The translations under genes and the position numbers were made by a program. Shown here in pieces: positions 1-12,660 of a stretch of DNA of 64,000 bases; within the stretch, counting starts at the first letter, position 1, and each line of letters starts with the position of its first letter. Below the pieces are notes generated by a model that was given only the letters and a program-made list of their open reading frames with translations, was not told where the DNA came from and searched no databases. Source of the stretch: Saturnia japonica (taxonomy: Eukaryota; Arthropoda; Insecta; Lepidoptera; Saturniidae); contig CM065309.1 of NCBI GenBank assembly GCA_033032175.1, positions 10,974,001 to 11,038,000 of the forward strand, in the 5' to 3' direction.

Positions 1-120
1 GCTCGGCATATTGACGGTACTTTCCTTGATGGTAAGCACAGAATAATCCAAACACAACAGCGACCACCGAGAGATCTAAATCCATCAGCGGTCGCTGCTC
101 TCATACCGGCCTACATAAAT
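1..120. repeat. dispersed repeat fragment
   Basis: gatggtaagcaca..ataatccaaa, ..cgaccaccgagagatct is shared with 25340-25400 (gatggtaagcacactataat, gaccaccaagagatct). It is one family of LINE/SINE-derived fragments; it may start before the window. Confidence 0.5.
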
Positions 121-540
121 ATCTCTTCATGTTACGCTTAAAGGACCCAATGTCGTAGTAAGGAGGAAACATACTGGCTGGGAGAAATTTCCAAAGCTTC
201 ACAGTACTACAAAGATAATTCATAGAGAACGTTTTAGTTTTAAACAGTCGCTAAAATTACTACTTATGTAGTTAGGTAACTACGTCATGGCTTGTTCAGA
301 GATAGGTATTGACGTTCGCGACGACATATTGACGTTTCTACAACTTGGCTGACACGGTATTTAACAGATTGGTATTAATAAATACTAACCGAGAAGACTA
401 CCAGATATACTAAAACCATAATATATTCAAGTTATATACATTTAGGTTTTCCTACCAACATTATCAAGGAAATTTAAGATAAAGTGGTGAGGAATGAGTT
501 GTGGTCGGCAGCTCGTTTAGCTGTACATAAAGCAGTATTA

Positions 541-1010
541 GTTCTAAAACTCACGTACTAAAGTGAAAACTGAGCATGAAAGTAGAGTAAATGCAGTACG
601 AATGAGAGATCTAAGAAGTATTTTAAAAGTGAAATTGAGTGACAGTAAAAGAAATAGTATGATAAGACAATTTGATAGTCGTAATAGTGTCAGAATATAT
701 TGTCAAACAGATTGAGAAAAGGATGCTTAGATGGTTTGGGCAGGTACAGAGGATGAATAAAAAAACAATCATTAACCAAATTTATAAGGCAAGTATGAAT
801 GAGAACGTTGGAAGGGGAAGGTCAAGACGAACGTTTCTCGATCAAATCGAGGACGGTCTGAAGAAATGTCAGGTTAAGAGTACTCTATACCGACAAGCGT
901 GCGTGAAAAGATTGATGAATATTGACGAAGCGAAAGATGATGCCAGGATCGTAACAAGTTGAAGTGGTCTCTGCCAACGCCATTGGGAGAGAGTTGTAAT
1001 GTATGTTTAA
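541..1010 (+). mobile_element. non-LTR retrotransposon remnant (RT C-terminal end)
   Basis: The translation RMLRWFGQVQRMNKKTIINQ, IYKASMNENVGRGRSRRTFL and DQIEDGLKKCQVKSTLYRQA matches the C-terminal tail common to lepidopteran endonuclease-RT LINEs (LRWFGHVxRM, GRGRPRR, VKSTRNRRAC). The upstream part (541-670) continues the same protein with frameshifts. A second copy of the family lies at 55790-56095 on the other strand. Confidence 0.7.
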
Positions 1011-1159
1011 TAAATTTACCAAAGTTGTTATCCATGAATTATTACTGATCGGATTGAAATTGCATCGCGACCATACAAATTAGTAGCTAGTCTAAATTGG
1101 TTACACATTCACGGGGAATCACTGCGTTTGAGATTAGTTGCATATGCTTATTATTATTG

Positions 1160-1450
1160 TATCTGGAAAAGCCCATTATATTATAATCTTCAAAACTAAA
1201 GGAAATCATCCCTTATTGCACCGCGTTGAAGGGAGATTTTTCGAAAAGGTTAAAACTCTTATTATTTCTTACCAACAGCATAAATATGTATTTTATGTCC
1301 CTAATTTGAAAAAAGATGGGTTCTTCATACAAACTTTCATCCCCTATTTCACTCCAAGTTTTATTTTCTTCAAGGTTCAATTTATCTCTACATCAAATTG
1401 GTTCAGCGGTTTAGGCTTGAAAACGTAACAAACAGAGACAAGCAGACAGA
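1160..1450 (+). repeat. dispersed repeat ending in transposon-type motif
   Basis: Contains ttggttcagcggtttaggct followed by gaaaacgtaacaaacagaga, the 'tcggttcagcggtttaggcgtgaaa...aacagacagac' motif common near the 3' ends of lepidopteran transposable elements. Related motifs occur at 5735-5820, 25185-25260 and 31535-31625. The 96-codon reading frame inside is not considered a gene. Confidence 0.5.
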
Positions 1451-1794
1451 ATTTTGTATTTATAATATTAGTTAGGATATATGTAGCTTTCACTAAACTC
1501 ATTTTTTTTTCAAATATACCAATGTTCTAAATACCTTCTGTGAATTATTATTATCAAATCCATCCATACCTTCTACGTACTTCTTTTACTCCAATATCCG
1601 TCCACGTTCATATTTAAAACTCTTCTAGATAGATGACTTTCATACATCCTTATGCCCATAACCATGCCACGCTAACCTATTACTCCTCGAGTTCACTGTT
1701 GTTGGTGCAGCTTTAAAGATTTTTCTGATATATTCATTTCAAATTGTAGAAAAATTATGTTTTTTTAATTCGGTGTAAATAATTGACCAAGGAA

Positions 1795-1990
1795 TATAGC
1801 GCAGACGCGAGCCTTTGGTTAGCCCCCGCGTCCATCTAACGAGATGACGCGCTGACGCCCTGTGCAGTTTGTCGACACTACACAATATGTATTATATGAC
1901 GTAAAGCTTGATGCGTCATCCAAGTTGGCGACAGCGCAGCCTCGGCTCGGCTACCTTACGGCTTACAATCATTACTAACAGCACCGAGCG
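1795..1990. promoter_or_regulatory. GC-rich island with CRE/bZIP-like sites
   Basis: A CpG-rich block (gcgcagacgcgagcc, cccccgcgtcc, gatgacgcgctgacgccctg, cagcctcggctcggc) in AT-rich surroundings, containing TGACGTAA (about 1898) and TGCGTCAT (about 1911). It could be an enhancer or a distal promoter of sif. No reading frame is attached. Confidence 0.3.
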
Positions 1991-4900
1991 CAGGCACGCC
2001 ACCTAGATTTTAATTTAATATCGAAGGCATAGAATCGAAGGTATAACTGACGCACATTTAAAGCAAACCCTTTGCTGCCTTTATTACATTGAGAGTGGAA
2101 TGTTTTATTAAATAGTTTCCATGTACCCTTTTCCGAATAAAATGTAATTATCATACTACTGAATACTTTGATCAATTGTTATGGGTTATGTTTATTCATT
2201 TAACGGTACGCGATATTAAATCGATATAAGTCTCCTTGGTTTACATTTGTAAAACTTTATTATATTATTAATTACTTTGTAATTTGATCTGATAAGCCGA
2301 TTATATATTTTTTAAACAGCTAATAGGATTACATTACAAAGTCTGATAATGTATTAATAATATATTTATTTCATAAATTATTACTAAACTTGTTGTAACA
2401 ACTGATATAAACTTAACTGTAATTTACATTAATATAATATTATTAGGTTATAAAATTAGTGTACATTATTTATCTATTCCCAATTTATAATAAGTCTACC
2501 ATTATAAAAAACGAAGTACTAAATACTAGTACTTTAGGTATAGGGTAGGTATCTGTTTTTTTTTGGTATTATTTTTCGTAATATAAAATCAGTAACCATT
2601 ATTATGAAACCGTTTTTTTTTTTTAAGTAAAACAGAAAAACAAAAATGCTACAAACGGGTACAGACGCTCAAGAATCGAATCCTATTAGTATATTTTTTT
2701 ATTCTAAAGTGGCGTACGGCTCATGTTTGGAAAACGCTGTGGCTGTAGTTTGAGGGATAAATGAAAAGAAAATTTGTTACAAATTGATACAAAAAAGCAC
2801 GAGATGTAATAAAAAAAGGTTTTTGAATGTCAGGTGCTAATTTGTCACACTAAATTTTGACTTACATCTGGTCCTTAATTACTTTCTTAAATACATAATA
2901 TAATAACGTTAAATAACTAAAAACGTTAAAATGAATTTTTTTCAATAGTAAAAAAAAAGCCTCGGTATCCTAGCGATCAAGGTGTCTTTAACTAACATTG
3001 CGTTTTCGACGTCCATCAATTGCTACTAATTCAAAAATATTTATTACTAGTTGATACCGACGTCTGCGGTGTTTATTATATACCACGGCATGAAAATACA
3101 TCGCTGAAGTTTCTTTAAATTTTAATAACTTTTTATTGAATGATTGTTTTTTAGATAAGGACCAAGTATCTAAGGATAAAACAATATTTTTAATCAAAAT
3201 CTATCTAGTAGTTTTTGTGTGATACATGCACAAGGGCAAACCTCTATCTTTTTATTTATATAGAAAACAACTTTTTATTGCGGTGCAGTAATCTACAACT
3301 AAATATATTTGTAGATAAATACTAGTCGACAGTTACATTTGCTACTTTGGTTATCAAACACTTATTGTCTCGTACGCTGATGAAAAAATGTAATATTGTC
3401 AATTATAATTCAAATCCTAAATCCGGTAATTTAAAACTCAATTATTAATTCGGAAAAGTACAATCGTGCCGTTGATCTCAATGTCAAACGAGCAAATTTA
3501 TAATGGTTCGGGTTTAATAAAACTAATTGCGATGTTCAGACAGAGAAGCAAACATAATTTATGATTCATCGGGCTTCTTTGCTTACCACTTATTTTAGCG
3601 TGATCGTTATCCTGAATTGTGTATATAAATATGTATATGTTTTTGTACTGCGTGAAACATATTGCTGATGCCAAGAGATGTCAGGAGTAGATAAAACGAA
3701 AAAGTTATGTACGCAGTGAATTATTGTTGTTTATCGTATAGCGAGAAAGGAGACCTTAGGTCGAAGTAAAAGGTGACACATTCGGTAATTTTATGAAATA
3801 GGACTAGCGGGGGAACGTTGTCCGTCCCTGGGGGCAAGGGAGGTGTAATGACATTTTGTTAGCCAATTGATTGATCACTCGTAAAATTGTTGTTTGCGGT
3901 AGTTGATTTTTTTGTCAAATAGTAAGCTATAACGTGAAATAATAACATAAAATAACTTTCTATGTAAATGTATATTTATCTAAGTCGTTATTGCGAAATA
4001 TGAAATAAAATCGAATGTTCAAAAGTATTATGAAAGTAATTTTAGTACATTGATTAAGTGCGATTCCTGTATGAAAAAAAAGTCTTATTTTTCGAATATT
4101 TTTTTTTTAAACGAATTAGGAAGTATAAAATATTTTAAACATAAAATTACGAAAAACTAGAGGCCATGCATGAATAGTTCACCTAAACAGTCTTATTACA
4201 TTACAAAAATTATGTCCTAAAGCGAAGCTTAATCACAGAAAAGTGATGGTAACTGTTTGTTAGTTACTTCAGGGCGTAATTCACTACAGTTCCCAGTACA
4301 GGATATTGAAATTTTTCTGCATATTGTAAAATTATATTTTTATATTTTATACATACCTTTAGGTATGAACTATTCGTATTTTTCATTATTAATATTATGA
4401 ATCTTGCACTTATTAGGTATTTCGAAGCACTCTATGCCTCAACCTAATTTATGCTCTAGTGCATATTTATTCTTCTTCATTCATTCAGTTAGCTCATAAA
4501 TTCACTTAAAGAATACACTCATTCATACACATGGTGACCCTTATACACTTACGTACATGGAACCATATACACACGCAGACACTTTTCTATCTATCCAGTA
4601 ATACGTTTTCTTTGGTTATTTCCTTATTTGTTTCTTAGATTAGTGTAACGCGTTATAGTATTTCGACACTCCTTAGTACCAAGTGAATTATGTTTCACAC
4701 GTTTAAGGTACAACTAAATAATGTAGCTTTTAAATAATCCTTTGAAATAAAGATTTAATAATAAACTTAATGAAAGTACAAGTCAGTGGATTAATGTGAA
4801 TCGAATTGAACACGGCAATGTCGGATAATGCGGTGATTTTAACATGTAATCATTTAATCACCGTTTCTAACAACCTGCATAGGTACATAAACACTAAACA

Positions 4901-5872
4901 TATTGAGTAAATATAATATATGCGACAAATATATTCTATTACAAATTTAATTTACAGAGTCAAGTAATCAGGTGTTAAGAGTAGTTGACTTTAATATGAA
5001 TGTTTCTATTAAACCAACTTGGACTAAATAATTTCACTTTAGAGAAGCACACCTTTGTTATCTTGCTTAGAATAATATTTATATATTATAATATTCCGCT
5101 TTTTGGTTTGATAATATATGTAATAAGTAGGATTATGATACCCTATTTCAACCAAAGAAAAAAATAATACATTTAAATAAATGTAAAAGATATACAGTAT
5201 TCCATGGTTTTGCAAATAAAATAAAAAGAAATGTAAATCCGATCGGAGGCATATCGAAAATGAGATGATAGAATTGAATTCATACTAAAGAATACATATT
5301 GATAATAAAAATACGGACATACCCCACAACAGTTGATCTTTCAAAGTATATTGATATTAAAAGTTATTGAGTTTTTGACCAAGGATTTTGATACGTCGTT
5401 GTTTGTCTGTACGTGTATCCCTTTGTGTGTGTGCCTTTTTCTCGAAAATGACTTGAGGTGTAAAGTTAAAATTAATATCGCATATTAAGGTCTATGGTCT
5501 ATTTTCTATTGAATAAGGTTTATTTTTAGATCTTTCCACTTTACACAAATATCTAAGTATATTATACAATAAGTTTTCTTAATCACAGATTTATGGTTTC
5601 TATTGTGCTATGTTTAACGATTTCCGCAGCTTATGCCAAGAAAGCGTGTTGGTAGTGTTTTTTTGCGGTTTTCTATTTTCTGATATTTTGTTACATAACG
5701 TTTAAAACAGCCTAAAACCTTAAAATATGTATATACATATATATAAAGTAATAAAAAATATTCCCCGAAATCGGTTAAATGCTTCTTGAGTTATGAGCGC
5801 ACTAACAGACAGACAGAGAGAACGAGAGATTATAGTTGATTGATGTAGGCGTTACTTTGCCGAAATCCATCG
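1991..5872. other. AT-rich non-coding stretch
   Basis: No gene recognised. It is very AT-rich with short A and T runs. 5735-5825 carries a transposon-type motif (cgaaatcggttaaatgcttcttg, then acagacagacagag). Short reading frames here show no protein pattern. Confidence 0.5.
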
Positions 5873-6469
5873 TAATTACTTTATCCAAATTTTCTTTGCT
5901 ACTTCCGCCTGAATGTAACGGTTATTTCGTCTTTCTGCAACAAAAAAACGTGTGTTGTTAATTTTTGAGATGAACCTGAAAATGTTACATCTGAAACTAA
6001 TACTGCGACATTGTTTTATTTTATTTATTTTTATTTACTTAAATTTTTTATCATTTATTTCTTGTGGGTTAATAACGTTCTCGTCTACGGGCTCGGCCGC
6101 ATCTCTTTAACCAGCGCTATAGTATTTTTGATATAGCATATGCTGAGCTGAGGTCTCTTTTGATCTAAAGTACAGCTTTTGTACGTATAAATTTAATTAG
6201 TAATATTTTTATTGTAATCTCTTGCTTAATGTGTGTTGTGTTAATTATGTACGTATTTTCAGTGTCAAATAAATGTTCTTTCTTTCTTTAATTGTTTCAG
6301 CTACTAACATTGATCTTTTTGATTTTTCTTCTTTTCCACTGTTAGTTTCAGATTTAACATTTTCAAGTTCACCTCAGCAATTAATATCAAACGTTTTTTT
6401 ACAAAAAGGCGAAATAACTGTTATCTTTTCTGGCGGAAGTAACAAAGACAATTTGGATAAAGTAATTTA
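5873..6469. mobile_element. foldback/MITE-like element with about 130-base inverted arms
   Basis: The left arm (5873-6005), taattactttatccaaattt...acttccgcctgaa...gttatttcgtcttt...gaacctgaaaatgtta, returns as reverse complement in 6341-6469 (ending ggataaagtaattta). The interior is AT-rich with no transposase. A partial copy of one arm is at 21910-22022. The + strand reading frame at 6273-6470 is made of arm sequence and is not a gene. Confidence 0.7.
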
Positions 6470-6479
6470 GATCGAGAGA

Positions 6480-8779
6480 CGTTCAAGAATATAAGGGTAA
6501 AATAAACAATATTTATGTATAAGAATGTACAATAATATATGGTAAGTAATTTAATCGGTTCGGAACCCTCAGGGCGTGAGTTCTACTCGTTACTTGGCCA
6601 GTTTTTTTTTTAAGTTCGAGTGAATGTGCAGTTTATTATATAAGAAAACTGAACCCAAATCACAAAGAGGAAGAATTATTTTATTTCTCTTTTAATTGAA
6701 TAAGTTTTGAACTCTGTCTATACAAATACCTAAGTTGTTAAGAAAATTTTGAGTCACAGAATAAATACAATCTTTTTTTGAATAGCTCACGTATTGTTGT
6801 TATATCAAAGAAAACGCTTAACGTCTATGTGGAAAGTATACTAAATCTATGGTGGAGAGTATATTCTTGGCAGATGTAAAACGTTCCAATATCGTTCGCG
6901 TTGTATGTACTAATAAGATAAATATAAATTTATTGTACACTTACAGTTGTAGAGTTCCTATGAGACATCTTGTAAACTATTTACTATGCTGCCCCAGCAA
7001 CTTACACATAAAGTGGACACCTGGATTTCTGACATTCACCGCTGCCAACCCAGAATAATTAAAACTTATATATTGATATTTGCATAATATTATATGTATT
7101 TTTATTACATTAAAGTTTTATTTTATTTGGATAAATGTTTTAAACTAAATCCCAATAAAAGTTTACATAGTATACAGAAAAATTATATTGTCAAAACCTT
7201 ACAGTGCTGACTCTCTTTCATTATACAACTTGGTTGCTAGATTCTTTAAATAAAAGCTGCGGAAACTAATAAGCCGACGTAACTCTTAGGCCAAAAATCC
7301 TAAATAACAAATCCGAATAAAACATTTATAGAAGGGTGTCTTATAAATCTCAAATAATTAGTTTTATTATAATAATAAGAATAATACCACAAGAAATTAA
7401 AAAATTTACTATCAAGAATCCAGTCGATAAGAATAAAATAAAAGACGTACTAAATTACAAGAGATTGGATGGAACATCCATCCTTTACAACAGCTCAGTA
7501 GGTACGTGATCGTCGTTTTTTATCGCATTTTTCTCATTTTAATTCTTCTCCTTTTGTTATAAATTTTATCACCAGTATATTTATATCAACCCATAGTATG
7601 TCACATTATTCAACAAATACATTTATTAATTGCTCAATATATTATATTCACTGTATTAGAATAAACATTAAGTTAGTAAACCCATAATTTAAAAAACTAC
7701 CTTTAGTTTTTTTTCATTTAATTAGATAGAAAATGCATTTCTTTTTCAATACGTTTTGTATAATATAACAGATACGATATATTATAAATGATAAGCGCTT
7801 AAAGTATCTGCTGCATAAATTTAACATAGCATACTTAAGGTAGTATAGAAATTGCTTCGTAGATAGTTCGTTCATTTCTATAAATTAAATGCAGACAACC
7901 AGAAACTAACAGCCGTACTCGTTATCCAGCATTGTAATACATTGATGACACTCAAGACTCAATAAATTTATATCGATCAATAATTCTGTCTCCCCACTAA
8001 TCTTGAATGAAAGTAAATAAGTCAAAGAGAGTGCATTCACCCCACCAGTTGGATGCGCGTACGAAAGCATATTTTATGACTTTTTGCTTGTTCATCGTAA
8101 TACGTAGACGGCAAGAATATTTTCTGCGTGGGAAAACTAGGTAACGAAGCGTGACAGGCACGCGATAACGTTTTGCTATGTTGTACTCTAATTAGATTAA
8201 GACGGTACTGAGTAAAACTGCCTCCTCGTATTAAGTTTTAAGACAGTTTGAATTTATATTTAAATGTTTTACTAAAGATCCGTACACGCTATCGTAGCAG
8301 TATAAAATGGCATCACAGTGTAAAATGCAATAATGAAGATAGTTTTACATTACTTTTTATTTGTACTAAAATTTTAAATAGTTAACTCTCCTCGGTGTTA
8401 CTTTGGTTAAGATTTTGCTTTTTAATCTAGTCTAGTCTATTTATTTAAACAATGGAAATTTAATCCTTAAACGGATTCTGAGAGTGGTTTAATTGACAAA
8501 CGAATAAGTTAAATTAAAAGAAAGTTTGACCCAGGAGTCGGAGATCTAAATAATTACTGTTAAATAAGGCAAATTTTAATGTTATAGTGGAACTAAATAA
8601 TGATCAAGCAGTTATTGTTAAAGGAAATCAGTACCAATTCATATTAGCCTTGTATGAAAATGTAGTATTAGTATATATATGCAAATAATTGATTTTATTA
8701 GTACGGTATTGCTGGAGTATCCAGCAAATGTATTAATTATTGTTACATAAAAAATGTAAATGATAGATTACTATAGTGT
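6480..8779. other. AT-rich non-coding stretch before the GC-rich block
   Basis: No gene, RNA or clear repeat recognised. The 69-codon frame at 6849-7058 has no domain pattern and is probably chance. Confidence 0.5.
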
Positions 8780-9050
8780 ACAGTAGGCGGGTAAAGCGGA
8801 GCACACGGGCGCCGCCCGCCCTGAGGCGCGCTTGCTCCGAAAGCGCCCGAGGACTTACGATCGTTTCGTTCCGAATCATAACGAAGTTCGACGATCGCGA
8901 CCACCCTCCGTCGACGCGTGGTGAATCCAGTCGCTGCGAGGGCCGCTAGGGCGTTGGAACGGTTCAGTGTGTGACCAGTGTTGGATTATGTAACTAAAAA
9001 AAACTTATTTATTTATTAACTCACTTCACTACTTAATTATACACAGTCTT
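8780..9050 (+). promoter_or_regulatory. GC-rich promoter-like block / 5' UTR
   Basis: About 200 bases (8785-8990) are GC- and CpG-rich in otherwise very AT-rich DNA (CGGGCGCCGCCCGCC, TCGACGCGTGG). An arthropod initiator-like TCAGTGT lies at 8964-8970. The block is followed by a splice acceptor-like tract (ending acacag at 9046) and a short candidate coding exon. This fits a promoter and first exon of a + strand transcript, most simply an alternative sif promoter. No TATA box is obvious. Confidence 0.5.
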
Positions 9051-9154
9051 ATGTGTAACATACCGTCTTCGCGGGTTGTATTGAATATTCAAATCTGGGT
9101 TCTATTATGTGCAGTTGTGCTATGTACGCCTTACCTCGGGGGGATTCGGAACAG
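9051..9154 (+). CDS. candidate alternative first coding exon with hydrophobic leader
   Basis: An ATG at 9051 opens 34 codons, MCNIPSSRVVLNIQIWVLLC then AVVLCTPYLGGIRN, ending at a plausible donor, AACAG|gtttat (phase 2). The IWVLLCAVVLC core looks like a signal peptide or membrane anchor. Joined to the acceptor at 13608 (exon start 13609), it continues in frame into [13 protein letters not shown] of sif exon 1. This is inference: frame agreement alone has a one in three chance, and the exon could belong to an unseen gene. Confidence 0.35.
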
Positions 9155-9970
9155 GTTTATCTTTTCGATTAAAATACAATTGAAATGTCTTTGTCTGATG
9201 AAAAAATCTTTATTAATAGTGATTGCAAAATTTTCATTATCGACTATGTCTACAATAAAAGTTATGTATAATATTATTGAAAACGGATTTATAAACACAA
9301 TGTTTGTTTGAGCGATTATAATTATAAAAGTAATTTGATGTTCATAGAAATTAAGTTGTTTTGATTTAAATTTTAACGGATTATTATAGTGTATAAAATT
9401 ACTCACAGGTAGTCTGATGAAAGATCACGTTTTTCGTTGTTATTTTTATTTAAGTTAAAAATATTATATTGCGCAATGCAGGCCTCTTTGAAGAAAACAT
9501 TCAAACACTTGTCGTGACTCATTTTGAATATATAATTGCTTAGTGTATCTATGTTGATGCAGTTTCGATCGCTGACTTACGTAGGTACGTTATATAGTGT
9601 TAGTGTTCAAAAATTAATAGATAGACATCGATACATCATAACGGTTTATGTATGTGATAACCATTTACAAACCACAATAATTTATTTATGTACTTTTCTA
9701 TAAAAATGATAAAATGTAGTAGTAATAACTTATACGAGAATGGAACGTTGACGTGCAATGCAATATGAATGTTACAGACGTTTCAATTTAAAACACGATA
9801 AAACACGCTCGCAATATGAAAGCCAAGCGACTAAAAATATTACGTTTACAATTCTCAGCATTAATTTAATATTCTCTCGTACAGGGAATACGACATAAAT
9901 AATTGTATTACTCGATGATTGTCACTAGCATTTACGTGACATGTATCGTTACATAATATATTATCAGAAT

Positions 9971-10222
9971 AACATATTTAAACGACATATTCTAAAAATT
10001 TAACTTCCTGGAACGTAATAATAATCTATAAATAAGCGAAATGTGTACACGTTGTTTATTTATTTATTTTGGGAATCCTTTTTTGAAAAATTGTATGATA
10101 ATAAAATATATTTAACCGACATATTCACCGAATTGAAGTACCTGGAACGTAATAATCTATAAATAAGTTAAATATATGGACCAAATGGAAGGCAAAACAT
10201 AGCTAAGTTGTTTATTTATTTA
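9971..10222 (+). repeat. two-copy degenerate tandem duplication
   Basis: acgacatattc...acttcctggaacgtaata...atctataaataag...gttgtttatttattta at 9971-10066 recurs in the same order at 10103-10222. The units are about 125 bases and considerably diverged. Confidence 0.6.
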
Positions 10223-10649
10223 CGAAATTCATTAATTAATAAATTGTGAAAAGCAAATTAGCAGTAGGCATACAATTTACTTTGGAGCTAGTTATGATAG
10301 ATAGATATTCATAAGATCCCTTTATGAATAAAGGTATAAAAATAGCCTATAGAAAATATGTAATTTATTTTATCCGGTTTTAAAATATTAACAGATCGAT
10401 TTCATTAACAACCATGTGTACGTACAGTTAACAATAGGAAATAAAATTCAGTTGTTATTATTAATAGGGCGATGTATAGGTTTCTTTTTCGATTCATTTT
10501 GAATGAACTATGTATTAAATTGTTTACTGAAATATTACTCAATAATTATACAGATAAAAATATTTGGACTTTAATTATATGTACAATTGTAATGCTATAA
10601 GGTATTTCTTATAGTTAACTTCCGCTTGTGTGATCAAAAATGGTTTTTA

Positions 10650-10720
10650 TTCAATTTAGGCCCTAAGAAGGCACCTTATGAACGTCAAAATACTACATTA
10701 TACGTATTTTGTATAAAAAC
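10650..10720 (+). repeat. LINE 3'-end fragment
   Basis: tttttattcaatttaggccc, taagaaggcaccttatgaac and gtcaaaatactac are shared with 53015-53075 (tttatttaatttaggccc, taagaagccacttatgaacg). They are short 5'-truncated inserts of one family. Confidence 0.5.
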
Positions 10721-12065
10721 ACAGTAAATACATATGAATAATAATTATGTACATGTACACAATTATGTACATATTAACCGCTCACGACTTTAGACGCGTT
10801 AATTTAATACAAAATTACAATTAAATCAGTATTTCCGATGATTAATTTTTTTTTCGAACATTTATACACAAATTATAACTCTTCATAATATCAGAATAGA
10901 TAGTTATAAATATCATGATAAAATTCATGCGTATTTAGCATAAATTTAGTTCAATTCTTTAGTACCTAAATCGATACAAATATTATTTATCTCCAGTAGT
11001 TAATTTTCGCTAATATCTAGAACTCGAGTAATACAAAATGACCACTTTACAACAATGTACAATGTACCACTTGAAACTAATGAAATCATAATCCGAATAC
11101 TGAACAAAGAAAACGAAATTCCTTACTATTTTTTACTTTGTATTAAATATTGTATATAACAAAGTACCTAGCATCTATTTTATTAAAACATAATTTATTT
11201 GTTACAAAAATTCAATTAACAGATAATATTAACAACAAGAAAGACTGAATTACAACGTTATCCCAAATTTAAAACTGTATAGTAAATCGATGTATTAATT
11301 TTGTATTAATAACGCAAACATAATACTGTTTGCCAGTAAAGTAAATGGTGTATATATTATTATTCATAAAAATTGAAATTAAAAATTAAAATAGTCATTC
11401 TTTGAAATCTTTAAATTACTTCTAATCTTCTGTATAGCTCAATACAGAGCATAGTTAGTGCTTTTGCAATCACCGCCTGCCCCCCGTAAATGGCAACGTA
11501 ACAATAATTTTGATAATCTTTATTGCGTGCTATTCATTCATATCTTATTATACGTCTTCATTGCATAGATACGTCTTCTTATATTTATATTGTATTTTTT
11601 ACATGAACACAATATTATCTCTTCGCTATCAGATTGCATGCGTTAACATGCTGATTTAAAAGGTAGAGAATAGGGAAGTCTTGATTTATTCATAAATGTT
11701 CACACTACAGTAATTCAGTATTTACCCTTAAATCTAGATATGTAATACTAACGGGCGAATAAAATTATTTTTGATAATATAATATATCAGCGAATGTAAC
11801 TTATAATATATCATTTCCTTTTATTTAGTCAAATATTGGGAAATATATTTTCTTAAAGTTTATTTATAAAAATACATATTGGGTATATGGTGGGCAAACG
11901 ATGTCGCTTTGTCGTTGTGCGTCACGCCCTACTTCACTTGAAGAGTTCGGGCTGGCTATTAACGTAATTAAAACGCTACGAAACTACAAAAAGATGCATC
12001 ATTTTCATTATATAATTTTTTTCAATAGATAGATAGATACATTTTTTAAATGATTATTTATTTAT

Positions 12066-12310
12066 AGGTTTTAGCGTTTGGCTAAAATCTCATCTGATTT
12101 TAAGTGTACAGGCGCCCAATATGGTAAGACCGCTAGTAGCTCTCAAGTGCAACTACCGGAATACGTGCTTGGCGACAGGTTTTCAACGTCACGGTGGTAG
12201 TTAACCAGGCGGGCATTAGAAAATAGTTTATCGTGATGTTTTCCTTCGTTGAAAGCTTAGGTTCGTCGGTCGCAGGGGTGATAGTTCATACTCACGTCGA
12301 TTGATGCACA
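12066..12310 (+). repeat. dispersed repeat, copy 1 (family with 40643, 42795, 51835, 52843, 53090)
   Basis: Ordered landmarks: ttttagcgtttggctaaaat, gtagctctcaagtgcaacta, ccggaatac..gcttggcgac, aggttttcaacgtcacggtg, gtgatgttttccttc, gaaagctta, tcacgtcgattgatgca. The same landmarks recur in at least five other places in this window. No coding capacity was found. Confidence 0.65.
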
Positions 12311-12484
12311 CATTACAGAGCAGTATATATAGTTATTGTAATATTCTCAGTGTTTAGCTGTGCCTGCTATACCGTTCGCGTTAATCGATTCAAATATATA
12401 AAATTTAAGTGTATGTTTGTAATGTCAAAATAACAGCTTTTACTAAATGCATGTGAAAGTATATACGGTACCTATCTATAACAA

Positions 12485-12660
12485 AACACCAATTTTTAAA
12501 ATTTTTATATGTGGGTCTGTCTGTTTGTTCCGGGTAATCTCCGAAACGGTTGGACCGATTTTGACGGGAGTTTCACTGACAAATAGCTGATATTATAAGA
12601 AGTAACATTCGGGTGCAAATGGCTTACGCTGAGTAAACCATAAGAGATATATCAAATTAA
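12485..12660 (+). repeat. transposon-derived repeat with 'accgattttgacgg' motif
   Basis: gggtctgtctgtttgttccg, ggtaatctccgaaacggttg and gaccgattttgacgggagtt are a motif widespread in lepidopteran non-autonomous elements (related motifs near 44557 and 45219). The boundaries are unclear. Confidence 0.5.

Noticed and set aside
1138..1428. Plus-strand 96-codon frame
   Set aside because: Formed from a transposon-type repeat; ends in the common 'ttggttcagcggtttagg' motif.
9131..9406. Minus-strand 91-codon frame opposite the candidate first exon
   Set aside because: Low-complexity Ile/Asn/Phe-rich translation of AT-rich DNA; no supporting signals.
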